From positions 2,976,001-3,040,000 of the forward strand of contig NZ_CP133779.1 of the NCBI RefSeq assembly GCF_034347425.1: a stretch of 64,000 bases of DNA, read 5' to 3'. Positions 35,069 to 44,665 of the stretch are shown one piece after another (the first letter of the stretch is position 1; the number at the start of each line of letters is the position of its first letter). The notes below the pieces were generated by a model. It saw only the letters and a list, made by a program, of their open reading frames with translations, made no database searches and had not been told where the DNA came from. Both the position numbers and the translations under genes were made by a program. The stretch comes from Undibacterium sp. CCC3.4. Lineage in GTDB: Bacteria; Pseudomonadota; Gammaproteobacteria; Burkholderiales; Burkholderiaceae_D.

Positions 35069-36454
35069 ATGATGAGCCATATTTTGAATCGCTGGGAGCC
35101 GGAAGACGCCGAGTTTTGGCAGCGCGAAGGGAGTGCGATTGCCACGCGTAATTTGTGGATTTCGATTCCCAGTTTGATGCTGGCGTTTGCGGTCTGGATG
35201 TTGTGGAGTGTGGTAGCGGCCAATTTGGATAAGGCTGGCTTTCATTTCAGTAAAGATCAGTTGTTCTTTCTGACGGCCTTGCCGGCTTTGTCGGGTGCGA
35301 CCCTGCGCATTTTTTATTCGTTTCTGGTGCCGCTGTTCGGTGGTCGTAAATGGACGGCGATTTCCACTGCCAGTTTGTTAATTCCGGCGCTAGGTATGGG
35401 GTTTGCCTTGCAAGACAGTAGTACCAGTTATTCGACCTTGTTAATTCTGGCGCTGCTGTGCGGTTTGGGTGGGGGTAACTTCAGTTCCAGCATGGCCAAT
35501 ATCAGTTTTTTCTTTCCCAAAGCGCGCAAAGGTTATGCCACGGGCATGAATGCCGGTGTCGGTAATCTTGGCGTTTCCGTAGTGCAGTTCGTTACGCCTT
35601 TGGTGATTTCTTCGGCGCTGTTCGGTGCCGCCATCAGTGGTGATGCACACGTGTTTCATAACGCGAAAACCGGCGCAGATCAATTGTTTTGGCTCGGTAA
35701 TGCCGGCTTCATTTGGGTGCCATTCATCATCGCTGCCACGCTGGCAGCCTGGTTCGGTATGAACGATATCGCTTCGGCTAAGGCAAGCTTTGCCGATCAA
35801 GCAGTGATTTTCAAGCGTAAACATAATTGGTTGATGTGTTGGCTGTACATCGGCACCTTCGGTTCTTTCATCGGTTTTTCGGCCGGGTTTGCGATGCTGA
35901 TCAAGGCCCAGTTCCCTGAAGTGGAAGTGGCGCGCTTTGCTTTTCTCGGTCCCTTGGCCGGTGCCTTGGCGCGTCCATTCGGTGGCATGATCGCCGATAA
36001 AATCGGTGGCGCACGCTTGACGTTTTGGGTTTTTGCCGCCATGTCTGGCACCATTTTGCTCGGAATTTTACCGGCTTTGCATGCCCATCAATTCATGTCG
36101 TTTCTGATTTCTTTCATTGTCATGTTTGTGCTCACCGGCTTGGGTAACGGTTCCACATTTTGCATGATACCGCTGATTTTTCAAACTGAACGCGAACGTG
36201 CCGCGGCGGGCGGCGGCGCGGCGGCGCTGAAACAGGCACGTTTGGATGCGGCGCGGGAAGCGGCCGCGGTGCTCGGTTTTTCCGGTGCACTCGGGGCCTA
36301 TGGCGGCTTCTTTATTCCACAAAGTTTCGGCACCTCGATCAAATTGACCGGGGGCCCCGATGCCGCCTTATACCTGTTCATCGGTTTTTATATCAGTTGC
36401 ATGCTCATCACTTGGTGGAATTATTCGCGCCGTGGTGCAGCCATGCCGTGTTGA
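35069..36454 (+). CDS. narK2: Nitrate/nitrite transporter NarK2
   Basis: A 461-residue MFS protein with 12 TM helices, diverged from its neighbour and probably nitrate/nitrite antiport. The NarK family motifs are LLCGLGGGNFSSSMANISFF and GMNAGVGNLGVS (about 125-170) and, near the end, ALGAYGGFFIPQSFG. Its N-terminus (LNRWEPEDAEFWQREG) is the form seen in NarK2/NarU-type transporters. Two ATG codons in a row (35069 and 35072) follow AAGGAG; either could be used. Translation is probably coupled to narK. Confidence 0.94.
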   Translation: MMSHILNRWEPEDAEFWQREGSAIATRNLWISIPSLMLAFAVWMLWSVVAANLDKAGFHFSKDQLFFLTALPALSGATLRIFYSFLVPLFGGRKWTAISTASLLIPALGMGFALQDSSTSYSTLLILALLCGLGGGNFSSSMANISFFFPKARKGYATGMNAGVGNLGVSVVQFVTPLVISSALFGAAISGDAHVFHNAKTGADQLFWLGNAGFIWVPFIIAATLAAWFGMNDIASAKASFADQAVIFKRKHNWLMCWLYIGTFGSFIGFSAGFAMLIKAQFPEVEVARFAFLGPLAGALARPFGGMIADKIGGARLTFWVFAAMSGTILLGILPALHAHQFMSFLISFIVMFVLTGLGNGSTFCMIPLIFQTERERAAAGGGAAALKQARLDAAREAAAVLGFSGALGAYGGFFIPQSFGTSIKLTGGPDAALYLFIGFYISCMLITWWNYSRRGAAMPC

Positions 36455-36466
36455 TCGCTCAGGCGC

Positions 36467-36484
36467 CTAGTTCTTTTGAACTAG
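36467..36484. promoter_or_regulatory. Palindrome upstream of narG, candidate NarL operator
   Basis: CTAGTTCTTTTGAACTAG has perfect 7-bp arms around TTTT. Read as two heptamers spaced by two bases (TAGTTCT-TT-TGAACTA) it follows the NarL 7-2-7 layout, with G in place of C at the third position of each arm. It lies 185 bases ahead of the narG start, and a related site is upstream of narK. Not followed by a T run, so a terminator is unlikely. Confidence 0.45.
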
Positions 36485-36668
36485 CCATCCTAGTGCCAAT
36501 GCGGCCAGTGCACTGGCGCTCTGAAGAATGGTCGGATGGGGCGGCGCTGCTTACACTGGTGCTACTGACTATAGGCAAATGTTTTTTGCATCGGGCCGGC
36601 TTGATTGCCAGAGGCGCGGCCCGAAAACCAACCTGCGGGGCTGCCGCCCGCCTGATACGGAGTGTAAG

Positions 36669-39600
36669 ATGAGTCATTTTCTCGATAGATTGAAGTTTAT
36701 GTCGCGGGTGAAAAGCACCTTCGCCGATGGCCATGGTGCCGTGGTGGAGGAAGACAGACAGTGGGAAAACGCTTACCGCAGCCGCTGGCAGCATGACAAG
36801 ATCGTTCGCTCTACGCATGGCGTTAATTGCACCGGTTCTTGCTCATGGAAGGTGTATGTCAAGAATGGTTTGATTACCTGGGAAACCCAGCAAACCGATT
36901 ACCCGCGCACCCGTCCTGATTTGCCTAACCATGAACCGCGCGGTTGTCCGCGTGGCGCCTCGTACAGTTGGTATGTGTATTCGGCACAGCGGGTCAAGTA
37001 TCCGATGATACGCGGTCGTTTGATGGAACTGTGGCAGGAAGCGCGCAAAACCATGGCACCGATCGCGGCTTGGGAAGCGATCAGCCAAAATCCGGAAAAA
37101 GCGGCGCGCTATAAATCGGTGCGCGGCCTCGGCGGCTTTGTACGGGCCGATTGGGATACGGCGCAGGAAATCATCGCCGCCTCGAATGCGTTTACGATAA
37201 AAAAATTCGGTCCGGATCGGGTAGTCGGTTTTTCGCCGATTCCGGCCATGTCTATGGTGTCGTATGCAGCCGGTTCGCGCTATCTGAGTTTAATCGGTGG
37301 CGTTTGTCTGTCGTTTTATGATTGGTATTGCGATTTGCCGCCGGCCAGCCCGCAAGTGTGGGGTGAACAAACCGATGTGCCGGAATCGGCCGATTGGTAT
37401 AACTCGACGTATTTGATGGTATGGGGCTCGAATGTGCCGCAAACGCGCACGCCGGATGCGCATTTTTATACGGAAGTGCGCTACAAAGGTACCAAGACCG
37501 TGGCGGTATCGTCCGATTACGGTGAGATGGTGAAATTCGGCGATATCTGGCTGGCACCGAAGCAGGGTACCGATGCGGCCTTGGCGATGGCGATGGGGCA
37601 TGTGATTTTGAAGGAATTCCATCTGCACAATCCCTCACCGTATTTCCGCAGCTACGTTAAACAGTACACCGATTTGCCGATGCTGGTCGTACTGGTAGAA
37701 CGCAATGGCAGCTATGTGCCGGATCAAATGCTGCGTGCCTCGCAAATGCCCAATGCCTTGCACGAAGCGAATAATGCCGACTGGAAAACCCTGGCCATTG
37801 ATGAGATCAGCGGTGCGATTGTGTCGCCGAACGGTTCTATCGGCTACCGTTGGGGCGAAGGCAAGTTCGATGACGGTGCCAAGCTCGGTCGTTGGAATTT
37901 GGAAGCCAAGGATGGCGGCAGCGGCCGCAGCATCGATCCCTTGCTCAGTTTGTGTCAGCAACATGATGCCGTGCTCAGCGTGGCTTTTAATTATTTTGGC
38001 GGTGCTGATGCCAATGATATCGTGCTGCGCAATGTGGCTGCGCGTGCGGTGAGCTTGGCCGATGGCCGTACGGTGTATGTCGCCACCGTATATGACTTGA
38101 CGATGGCGAACTATGCGGTCGATCAGGGCTTGGGTGGGGCGGTCGCGCATAGTTACGATGAGGATATTCCGTACACGCCGGCGTGGCAGGAAAAGCATAC
38201 CGGTGTGAAGCGCGAACTGGTGATCCAGGTGGCGCGCGAATTTGCCCGGAATGCCCACGATACCGAAGGCAAGAGCATGGTCATCGTCGGCGCAGCGCTC
38301 AATCATTGGTACCACAACGATATGATTTACCGCGGCATCATCAATATGCTGATGCTCTGCGGCTGCATCGGCAAATCCGGCGGCGGGTGGGCGCATTATG
38401 TTGGGCAGGAAAAATTGCGTCCGCAATTCGGTTGGGCACCGTTGGCGTTTGCCAGTGATTGGATGCGGCCGGCGCGGCAAATGAACGGTACCAGCTTTTT
38501 CTATGCGCATACCAGCCAATGGCGGCATGAAAAGTTGGCACTCGGTGAAATTCTGGCACCGACCGCCGATACGGCCAAGATCGGCCAGATGAGCATGATC
38601 GATATGAATGCCAAGTCGGAACGGCTCGGTTGGTTGCCATCGGCACCGCAACTCGAAACCAATCCGCTCGATGTTTGTGATGCGGCCGCGGCAGCCGGCA
38701 TGACGACGCCTGAGTATTTGAAGCAGAGTTTGAAAAACGGCAGTGTCAATATGAGTTGCGACGATCCCGATAATCCGAAGAATTTTCCGCGCAATATGTT
38801 TGTTTGGCGCTCGAATATACTCGGCAGTTCCGGCAAGGGGCATGAATATTTTCTCAAGTATTTGCTTGGCACGCAGAATGCTTTGTTTGATGACCCCGAG
38901 GATGCGGTGAAACCGTCGGAAGTCAAGTTCCGTGCCGAAGCGGCCGAAGGCAAGCTCGATTTATTGGTGGTGCTCGATTTCCGCATGAGCACGACTTGTC
39001 TGTACGGCGATATCGTCTTGCCGACCGCGACTTGGTACGAGAAAGATGATCTCAATACTTCCGATATGCATCCGTTCATTCATCCGCTCAGCGAGGCAGT
39101 GCAACCCTTGTGGGAGAGTCGTACCGATTGGGAAATTTACAAGGGCATCGCTGCCAAGTTCACGGAAATCGGCGGCGAGTATCTCGGTACGCGTCAGGAT
39201 GTGGTGCTGCAACCGCTGATGCATGATACGCCGGGCGAATTGGGGCAAGCGTTCGAGCCGCAAGATTGGAAAAAGGGCGAATGCGACTTGATACCGGGTA
39301 AGACGGCACCGAATTTCATCGTGGTGGAACGCAATTACAAAGATATTTTTAAGAAGTTCACCTCGATCGGGCCTTTGCTCGATAAGTTGGGCAATGGCGG
39401 CAAGGGTATCAACTGGAATACCGAGCATGAAGTGCAGGAAATCGCCGGTATCACGAAAATTGTCACTGAAGCTGGCGTCAGCCAAGGCCGTCCGCGGCTT
39501 GATACGGCGATTGATGCCTGTGAAATGATCTTGACCTTCGCACCCGAAACCAATGGCCATGTTTCGGTCAAGGCTTGGGAAGCACTGGGCAAGATTACTG

Positions 39601-40409
39601 GCCGCGATCATACGCATTTGGCGCGCGGACGCGAGCACGACAAAATCCGCTTTCGCGATGTGCAGGCACAACCGCGCAAGATTATTTCGGCACCGACCTG
39701 GTCTGGTTTGGAATCGGAAGAAGTCAGTTACAGCGCCGGCTATACCAATGTGCATGAATATATTCCTTGGCGCACGCTGACCGGGCGTCAGCAATTTTAT
39801 CAAGACCATCGTTGGATGCTCGATTTCGGTGAAGGTTTGTGCGTCTATAAGCCGGCCATCGATACCAAGACGGTAGCACCGATGCTCAATCGTTCACCGA
39901 ATGGTGAGAAAGAAATCGTTCTCAATTTCATCACGCCGCATCAGAAATGGGGGATTCATTCTACCTATTCAGACAATCTGCGCATGCTCACGCTCAGTCG
40001 CGGCGGGCCGCATGTGTGGGTGTCGGAAATCGAGGCGCAAGAAGCCGGGCTGGTAGATAACGATTGGGTTGAGGTGTTCAATAGCAACGGGACCTTGACG
40101 GCACGCGTGGTGGTCAGTCAGCGGGTTCCGAAAGGCATGTGTCTGATGTATCACGCGCAGGAAAAGATCATTAATACTCCCGGTGCTGAACTCAGTGGGC
40201 AGCGCGGCGGAATTCATAACTCGGTCACGCGGGCGGTGCTGAAACCTACCCATATGATAGGCGGCTATGCCCAGTTGGCTTACGGTTTCAATTATTACGG
40301 CACGGTTGGCAGTAACCGCGATGAATTCGTGGTGTTACGCAAAATGAAAAAAGTAGACTGGCTCGATGGCCGTCTCGATGAGAAAACCGGACAGGGAGCT
40401 GCAACATGA
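36669..40409 (+). CDS. narG: Respiratory nitrate reductase alpha subunit
   Basis: A 1246-residue Mo-bis-MGD catalytic subunit reducing nitrate to nitrite on the cytoplasmic side of the membrane. The FS0 iron-sulfur ligands are His50, Cys54, Cys58 and Cys93 (STHGVNCTGSCSW and RGCPRGASYSWYVYS). The block ESADWYNSTYLMVWGSNVP contains the Mo-ligand Asp. Length matches NarG. There is no Tat signal, as is normal: the N-terminal remnant (MSHFLDRLKF) only resembles one. An in-frame extension upstream to 36528 is open but does not match the family; ATG 36669 does. It overlaps narH by four bases. Confidence 0.97.
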   Translation: MSHFLDRLKFMSRVKSTFADGHGAVVEEDRQWENAYRSRWQHDKIVRSTHGVNCTGSCSWKVYVKNGLITWETQQTDYPRTRPDLPNHEPRGCPRGASYSWYVYSAQRVKYPMIRGRLMELWQEARKTMAPIAAWEAISQNPEKAARYKSVRGLGGFVRADWDTAQEIIAASNAFTIKKFGPDRVVGFSPIPAMSMVSYAAGSRYLSLIGGVCLSFYDWYCDLPPASPQVWGEQTDVPESADWYNSTYLMVWGSNVPQTRTPDAHFYTEVRYKGTKTVAVSSDYGEMVKFGDIWLAPKQGTDAALAMAMGHVILKEFHLHNPSPYFRSYVKQYTDLPMLVVLVERNGSYVPDQMLRASQMPNALHEANNADWKTLAIDEISGAIVSPNGSIGYRWGEGKFDDGAKLGRWNLEAKDGGSGRSIDPLLSLCQQHDAVLSVAFNYFGGADANDIVLRNVAARAVSLADGRTVYVATVYDLTMANYAVDQGLGGAVAHSYDEDIPYTPAWQEKHTGVKRELVIQVAREFARNAHDTEGKSMVIVGAALNHWYHNDMIYRGIINMLMLCGCIGKSGGGWAHYVGQEKLRPQFGWAPLAFASDWMRPARQMNGTSFFYAHTSQWRHEKLALGEILAPTADTAKIGQMSMIDMNAKSERLGWLPSAPQLETNPLDVCDAAAAAGMTTPEYLKQSLKNGSVNMSCDDPDNPKNFPRNMFVWRSNILGSSGKGHEYFLKYLLGTQNALFDDPEDAVKPSEVKFRAEAAEGKLDLLVVLDFRMSTTCLYGDIVLPTATWYEKDDLNTSDMHPFIHPLSEAVQPLWESRTDWEIYKGIAAKFTEIGGEYLGTRQDVVLQPLMHDTPGELGQAFEPQDWKKGECDLIPGKTAPNFIVVERNYKDIFKKFTSIGPLLDKLGNGGKGINWNTEHEVQEIAGITKIVTEAGVSQGRPRLDTAIDACEMILTFAPETNGHVSVKAWEALGKITGRDHTHLARGREHDKIRFRDVQAQPRKIISAPTWSGLESEEVSYSAGYTNVHEYIPWRTLTGRQQFYQDHRWMLDFGEGLCVYKPAIDTKTVAPMLNRSPNGEKEIVLNFITPHQKWGIHSTYSDNLRMLTLSRGGPHVWVSEIEAQEAGLVDNDWVEVFNSNGTLTARVVVSQRVPKGMCLMYHAQEKIINTPGAELSGQRGGIHNSVTRAVLKPTHMIGGYAQLAYGFNYYGTVGSNRDEFVVLRKMKKVDWLDGRLDEKTGQGAAT

Positions 40410-41959
40410 AAATTCGTGCACAAGTGGGCATGGTGCTCAATCTCGATAAATGCATAGGTTGCCATACCTGTTCCGTCACATGCAAAAATGTCTGGACCAG
40501 TCGCGATGGCGTCGAGTACGCTTGGTTCAATAACGTCGAAACCAAGCCCGGCATCGGTTATCCGAAAGAATGGGAAAACCAACAGAAGTGGAAGGGCGGT
40601 TGGCAGCGTTCGGCCGATGGCCAGTTGACTCCCAAGCAGGGCGGTAAGTTACGGATCCTGGCGAATTTGTTCGCCAATCCGAATTTGCCGGCGATCGATG
40701 ATTATTATGAGCCATTTACGTTTGATTACGAACACTTGCAAAACGCGCCGCTGATGCAAACGCCGCCAACGGCACGGCCGATTTCTGTCATCACCGGTAA
40801 GAAGATGGATAAGATTGTTTGGGGCCCGAATTGGGAGGACGATCTCGGTGGTGAATTCAGCGCCCGCAGTAAGGATGCGCTGTTCGAAGGCTTGCAAAAA
40901 GAAATGTACAGCACCTTCGAATCGACTTTCATGATGTATTTGCCGCGGCTGTGCGAGCACTGCCTCAATCCTGCTTGCGTGGCGTCGTGCCCATCGGGTT
41001 CGATATACAAGCGTGAGGATGATGGCATCGTGTTGGTGGATCAGGATAAATGCCGCGGTTGGCGCATGTGTATTTCCGGCTGTCCGTACAAGAAAATTTA
41101 CTATAACTGGAGCTCGGGTAAGGCCGAGAAATGTACCTTTTGTTATCCGCGCATCGAAGCTGGTCAACCGACCGTATGTTCGGAAACTTGTGTTGGTCGG
41201 ATTCGTTATCTCGGCGTGCTGTTGTATGACGCTGATAAAATCGCCGCCGCCGCAGCGGTGCCGGACGAGCAGGATTTGTATCAGGCGCAGCTCGATTGCT
41301 TCCTCGATCCGCATGATCCGGCCGTGATTGCCGAAGCGCGCAAGCATGGCATTCCTGAGAGTTGGATCATCTCGGCACAGAAATCGCCGGTATATAAAAT
41401 GGCGATGGAATGGAAGATTGCGTTTCCGCTGCATCCGGAATACCGCACGCTGCCGATGGTGTGGTATGTGCCGCCGCTGTCGCCAATTCAAAAGGCGGCC
41501 GAAGCTGGCCACATGGGGATGAACGGCATTATTCCCGATGTCAAATCACTGCGCATTCCTATCCGCTATCTGGCTAATTTGCTCACTGCCGGTAAAGAAG
41601 CACCGGTGCTGGCAGCCTTGGAACGCATGCTGGCCATGCGCGCCTATAAACGTGCCGAAACCGTGCACCATGTGGCCGATACGGCGGTGTTGGAGCAGGT
41701 TGGTTTGACGGCGGCACAAGTGGAAGATATGTACCAAACCTTAGCCATCGCCAATTACGAAGACCGTTTCGTGATTCCTTCTTCGCACAAAGAAATGGTG
41801 GAAGATAGTTTCAACGAGAAGGGCAGTTGCGGCTTTACCTTCGGTAATGGCTGTTCTGACGGTATTTCGGAAACTTCTTTGTTCGGTAAAAAACCGCAAG
41901 GCAGCGCGATTTTTGTATCGATGCCGAAATCGCGTAAAAAAAGCGCCACCACAGACTGA
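40406..41959 (+). CDS. narH: Respiratory nitrate reductase beta subunit
   Basis: A 517-residue ferredoxin-like electron carrier between NarI haems and NarG. The first cluster motif is CIGCHTCSVTC (Cys16, 19, 22, 26). Others are CEHCLNPACVASCPSG and CRGWRMCISGCPYKK, where the Trp in place of Cys gives the [3Fe-4S] cluster, and CTFCYPRIEAGQPTVCSETC. The length and all four motifs are normal. It overlaps narG by four bases and is followed by narJ after 19 bases. Confidence 0.97.
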   Translation: MKIRAQVGMVLNLDKCIGCHTCSVTCKNVWTSRDGVEYAWFNNVETKPGIGYPKEWENQQKWKGGWQRSADGQLTPKQGGKLRILANLFANPNLPAIDDYYEPFTFDYEHLQNAPLMQTPPTARPISVITGKKMDKIVWGPNWEDDLGGEFSARSKDALFEGLQKEMYSTFESTFMMYLPRLCEHCLNPACVASCPSGSIYKREDDGIVLVDQDKCRGWRMCISGCPYKKIYYNWSSGKAEKCTFCYPRIEAGQPTVCSETCVGRIRYLGVLLYDADKIAAAAAVPDEQDLYQAQLDCFLDPHDPAVIAEARKHGIPESWIISAQKSPVYKMAMEWKIAFPLHPEYRTLPMVWYVPPLSPIQKAAEAGHMGMNGIIPDVKSLRIPIRYLANLLTAGKEAPVLAALERMLAMRAYKRAETVHHVADTAVLEQVGLTAAQVEDMYQTLAIANYEDRFVIPSSHKEMVEDSFNEKGSCGFTFGNGCSDGISETSLFGKKPQGSAIFVSMPKSRKKSATTD

Positions 41960-41978
41960 GTTTACGAGGAATAAGAAT

Positions 41979-42635
41979 ATGACTATTTATCGCATTTTAT
42001 CGGCCTTGCTCAGTTATCCGCAGGCCGAGTTGCTCGCCGCGCTGCCGGAAATCGAGCTGGCCTTGGCGGCCACCCCGGACAGCGCCGCCGCCTTGGCCCC
42101 CTTACTTGATTATCTGGCCCACACCGGCCTGATCACGCTGCAAGAAAATTATGTGGCGAACTTCGATCGCACGCCTTCGCTGGCCTTGCATTTGTTTGAA
42201 CATATCCACGGTGAAAGTCGCGACCGCGGCCAAGCCATGGTGGATTTGATCGATGAATACCGACGTCATGGTTTCGAGCCGGAGGTGAGCGAATTGCCCG
42301 ACTTCGTGCCGCTGTTTTTAGAATTTTTAAGTCTGGTCGATAGTGTGGCCGCCGTCAAACTACTAGGTGAAGCAATCCATGTGTTGGCCGCTATCGGCGT
42401 GCGACTGCAGCGGCGTGAAAACCCTTACGCCAACCTGTTTCTACTGCTGACTAGCTTCACCGATGTGGTGCCCCAAGAACAGGGGGAGCCGCCGGTACGC
42501 GATATGGATGATGCTATGGAAACTTTCGGCCCCGGTGCTGATGGCGTCGAACCGCTGTTACGGCCTGGTGGCCCACAGACTGTGAATTTTTATCCGCAGC
42601 GGCCACCGACAGCGATGTCGGGGTCGTGTCATTGA
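41979..42635 (+). CDS. narJ: Nitrate reductase assembly chaperone NarJ
   Basis: A 218-residue TorD/NarJ-family chaperone that binds apo-NarG and assists Mo-cofactor and FS0 insertion. It opens with IYRILSALLSYPQAELLAAL and has the family segment HLFEHIHGESRDRGQAMVDL (about 65-85) and LPDFVPLFLEFLS. ATG 41979 with ACGAGGAATAAG upstream is chosen; an earlier in-frame start inside narH is not supported by the family. It ends inside the lead of narI. Confidence 0.95.
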   Translation: MTIYRILSALLSYPQAELLAALPEIELALAATPDSAAALAPLLDYLAHTGLITLQENYVANFDRTPSLALHLFEHIHGESRDRGQAMVDLIDEYRRHGFEPEVSELPDFVPLFLEFLSLVDSVAAVKLLGEAIHVLAAIGVRLQRRENPYANLFLLLTSFTDVVPQEQGEPPVRDMDDAMETFGPGADGVEPLLRPGGPQTVNFYPQRPPTAMSGSCH

Positions 42636-42649
42636 AAGGGGTGGCGAGC

Positions 42650-43333
42650 ATGAATTATCTACATCAATTCCTTTACGGGATTTATCCTTATATCGCGCTG
42701 GCGATTTTCTTACTCGGCAGTTTGCTGCGTTTCGAGCGCGAACAATACACCTGGAAGAGTGATTCTTCGCAATTGCTGTATGCCGGTCAACTGCGGCTGG
42801 GGAATTTGTTGTTTCACGTCGGCGTGTTGGGCCTGTTCTTCGGTCACTTGGTCGGGCTGCTGACACCAGTCATCGTTTGGGACACGCTCGGTATCAGCCA
42901 TAGCCTGAAACAAATGGTGGCGATGCTGGCTGGCGGTGTATTCGGTAGCCTCGGTATGCTCGGTTTGTTGATTTTGCTGCAGCGGCGTTTGATGAATGCG
43001 CGTGTCGCCGCGCAGACGAAGGGTCGCGATAAGCTCTTGCTGGGATGGATTTTCATTACGCTGGCGCTTGGTTTATCGACGATTTTTGAATCGGCCAATC
43101 ACCGCGACGGCCACATGATGGTGTTGTTGATGAATTGGGCGCAGCATATCTTTACCTTGCGTGCGGATGCGGCTGACTTCATCGTCGATGCGCCTTTGTT
43201 ATTCAAGCTACATTTATTCATGGGCATGAGTTTGTTCGTGATTTTTCCTTTCACCCGCCTGGTGCATGTCTGGAGCGGCTTTGCGGCGCTCGGCTATGTT
43301 ACGCGCGCTTGGCAATTGGTACGGCCGCGCTGA
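42650..43333 (+). CDS. narI: Respiratory nitrate reductase gamma subunit (cytochrome b)
   Basis: A 227-residue membrane subunit with five TM helices that oxidises quinol at the periplasmic side and passes electrons through two b haems. NYLHQFLYGIYPYIALAIF is the usual N-terminus. Candidate haem His residues are in LLFHVGVLGLFFGHLVGL (TM2) and in HLFMGMSLFVIFPFTRLVH (TM5). ATG 42650 follows GGGTGGCGAGC; a GTG 24 bases earlier is possible but breaks the family alignment. Confidence 0.96.
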   Translation: MNYLHQFLYGIYPYIALAIFLLGSLLRFEREQYTWKSDSSQLLYAGQLRLGNLLFHVGVLGLFFGHLVGLLTPVIVWDTLGISHSLKQMVAMLAGGVFGSLGMLGLLILLQRRLMNARVAAQTKGRDKLLLGWIFITLALGLSTIFESANHRDGHMMVLLMNWAQHIFTLRADAADFIVDAPLLFKLHLFMGMSLFVIFPFTRLVHVWSGFAALGYVTRAWQLVRPR

Positions 43334-43362
43334 GCGCTGTCATTTACTCGGGAGTAAACACA

Positions 43363-44103
43363 ATGCCGGTTATTGTTAATGGTGTCGAACTCAATGACGC
43401 CGACATGGCGGCGGCCTTGGCCGCCAGTGATCAGTCCGATGTGTCGGCGGCCATGACGGCGTTGGTGCTGCGGCGAGTATTGCTCGATGAAGCGGCAGCG
43501 CTCGGTTTGCAGGCAGCCGATGAAGAGGGCGTGATCGAAGCGCTGTTGGCGCAGCAAGTGCCGCTGCCAAGCCCAGATGAGAGCGATTGTCGGCGTCAAT
43601 ACCAAGCGTATCCGCAGCGGTTTACGGTGGGTCAGTTAGCCGAAGTCAGTCATATTTTATTTCAAGTCACGCCGGCCGTCGATCTGGCGGCTTTGCGTGC
43701 GCATGCCGAAACTGTGTTGGCCGCTGTGCTGAACGGTACCAGCAGCTTTGCGGCGGCGGCAGCAGCGAATTCGAATTGTCCCTCGGCTGCCGTGGCCGGC
43801 AATCTGGGCCAGATAGCACGTGGTGCCTGTGTGCCGGAATTTGAAAGCGCGGTATTTTCCGCTGCGGTCGGGGCGGTGATCGGGCGTTTGGTGGAAACCC
43901 GCTTTGGCTTGCATATCATCGCCATCGGTCGGGTCGTGCCGGGGCAGTTGCTGCCGTTTGCAAGCGTGCAGCATCAAATTGCCAGCGCCTTGCATCAAGC
44001 TGCTTACGATAGGGCGGTGCGCCAGTATTTGCACCTTGCGGTCGGTCGCGCCAGTATTTCCGGCATCGATCTGGGTAGCGCGGATAGTCCGCTGCTGCAG
44101 TGA
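43363..44103 (+). CDS. PpiC/NifM-type peptidyl-prolyl isomerase
   Basis: A 246-residue parvulin-type foldase with no signal peptide, hence cytoplasmic. After an N-terminal helical region, the rotamase domain spans about 110-215: VSHILFQVTP at the start, then NLGQIARGACVPEFESAVF and RFGLHIIAIGRV at the end, all characteristic. Such a gene often follows narI in beta- and gammaproteobacterial nar operons, where it is presumed to help fold nitrate reductase. ATG 43363 has GGAG 12 bases upstream; an earlier start inside narI is unlikely. Confidence 0.92.
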   Translation: MPVIVNGVELNDADMAAALAASDQSDVSAAMTALVLRRVLLDEAAALGLQAADEEGVIEALLAQQVPLPSPDESDCRRQYQAYPQRFTVGQLAEVSHILFQVTPAVDLAALRAHAETVLAAVLNGTSSFAAAAAANSNCPSAAVAGNLGQIARGACVPEFESAVFSAAVGAVIGRLVETRFGLHIIAIGRVVPGQLLPFASVQHQIASALHQAAYDRAVRQYLHLAVGRASISGIDLGSADSPLLQ

Positions 44104-44129
44104 ATCTCAAATTTGAAGAAGGAAATATC

Positions 44130-44582
44130 ATGTCTGTAGCCATTAAAGAATTGATCCGTCAACATCACAGTGCCGACAATTGCTTGGCGCAGTGTCACGC
44201 CGCTTTGAATCGGGCGGAGCCGGCCGTGGCGGCGCAACATTTCAGCCAGTTTGACTCGGAGCTCAGGGCCCATATTCGCCTTGAAGAAGAGCGCTTGTTT
44301 CCAGCTTTTGAACAGGCTACCGGCAATCTGAGTGGGCCGACCATGGTGATGCGGACCGAGCATGTCGATATGCTGGCCTTGTGTGGGGAAATCCATGCAC
44401 AGTTGGCACAAGTCAGCGCTGGCAATGCGCAGGCTCTGCTGGCGCGTTTGGGAACGGTCTTGGAACAACACAGCCTGAAAGAAGAAACTGTGTTGTATCC
44501 GATGTGTGCTGCGCGCATCAACGATCTGAGTGGCGTGCTCGGCATGGGCAGTGGCTGTTGCGGGGCCTGTTCCTGCGGATAG
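44130..44582 (+). CDS. Hemerythrin-like metal-binding protein
   Basis: A 150-residue four-helix protein with a hemerythrin HHE pattern: IRQHHSADNCL, RAHIRLEEERLFPAF, RTEHVDMLAL and LEQHSLKEETVLYPM supply His and Glu ligands for a di-iron site. The tail is Cys/Gly-rich (GSGCCGACSCG), which is unusual and could bind metal or take part in redox. Proteins of this kind in denitrification clusters are linked to NO damage or iron-sulfur repair. ATG 44130 has GAAGGAAAT upstream. It lies 26 bases after the PpiC gene and probably belongs to the nar operon. Confidence 0.88.
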   Translation: MSVAIKELIRQHHSADNCLAQCHAALNRAEPAVAAQHFSQFDSELRAHIRLEEERLFPAFEQATGNLSGPTMVMRTEHVDMLALCGEIHAQLAQVSAGNAQALLARLGTVLEQHSLKEETVLYPMCAARINDLSGVLGMGSGCCGACSCG

Positions 44583-44665
44583 GCACCGGCCTCCGCCGAA
44601 AGAACTAGTACGACCTAGTCTGGCGGCGAATGGTCAGTGCGTGCGTGCTCAGGCACAATCGAGTG

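Noticed and set aside
36528..36668. N-terminal extension of NarG
   Set aside because: The frame happens to be open, but it lacks family resemblance and includes the intergenic region. NarG proteins begin at MSHFLDRLKF-like sequence.
44583..44640. Terminator after the hemerythrin gene formed by CCGCC and GGCGG around the CTAG pair
   Set aside because: The dyad is imperfect and no T run follows. The CTAG pair is noted instead as a weak relative of the narG palindrome.
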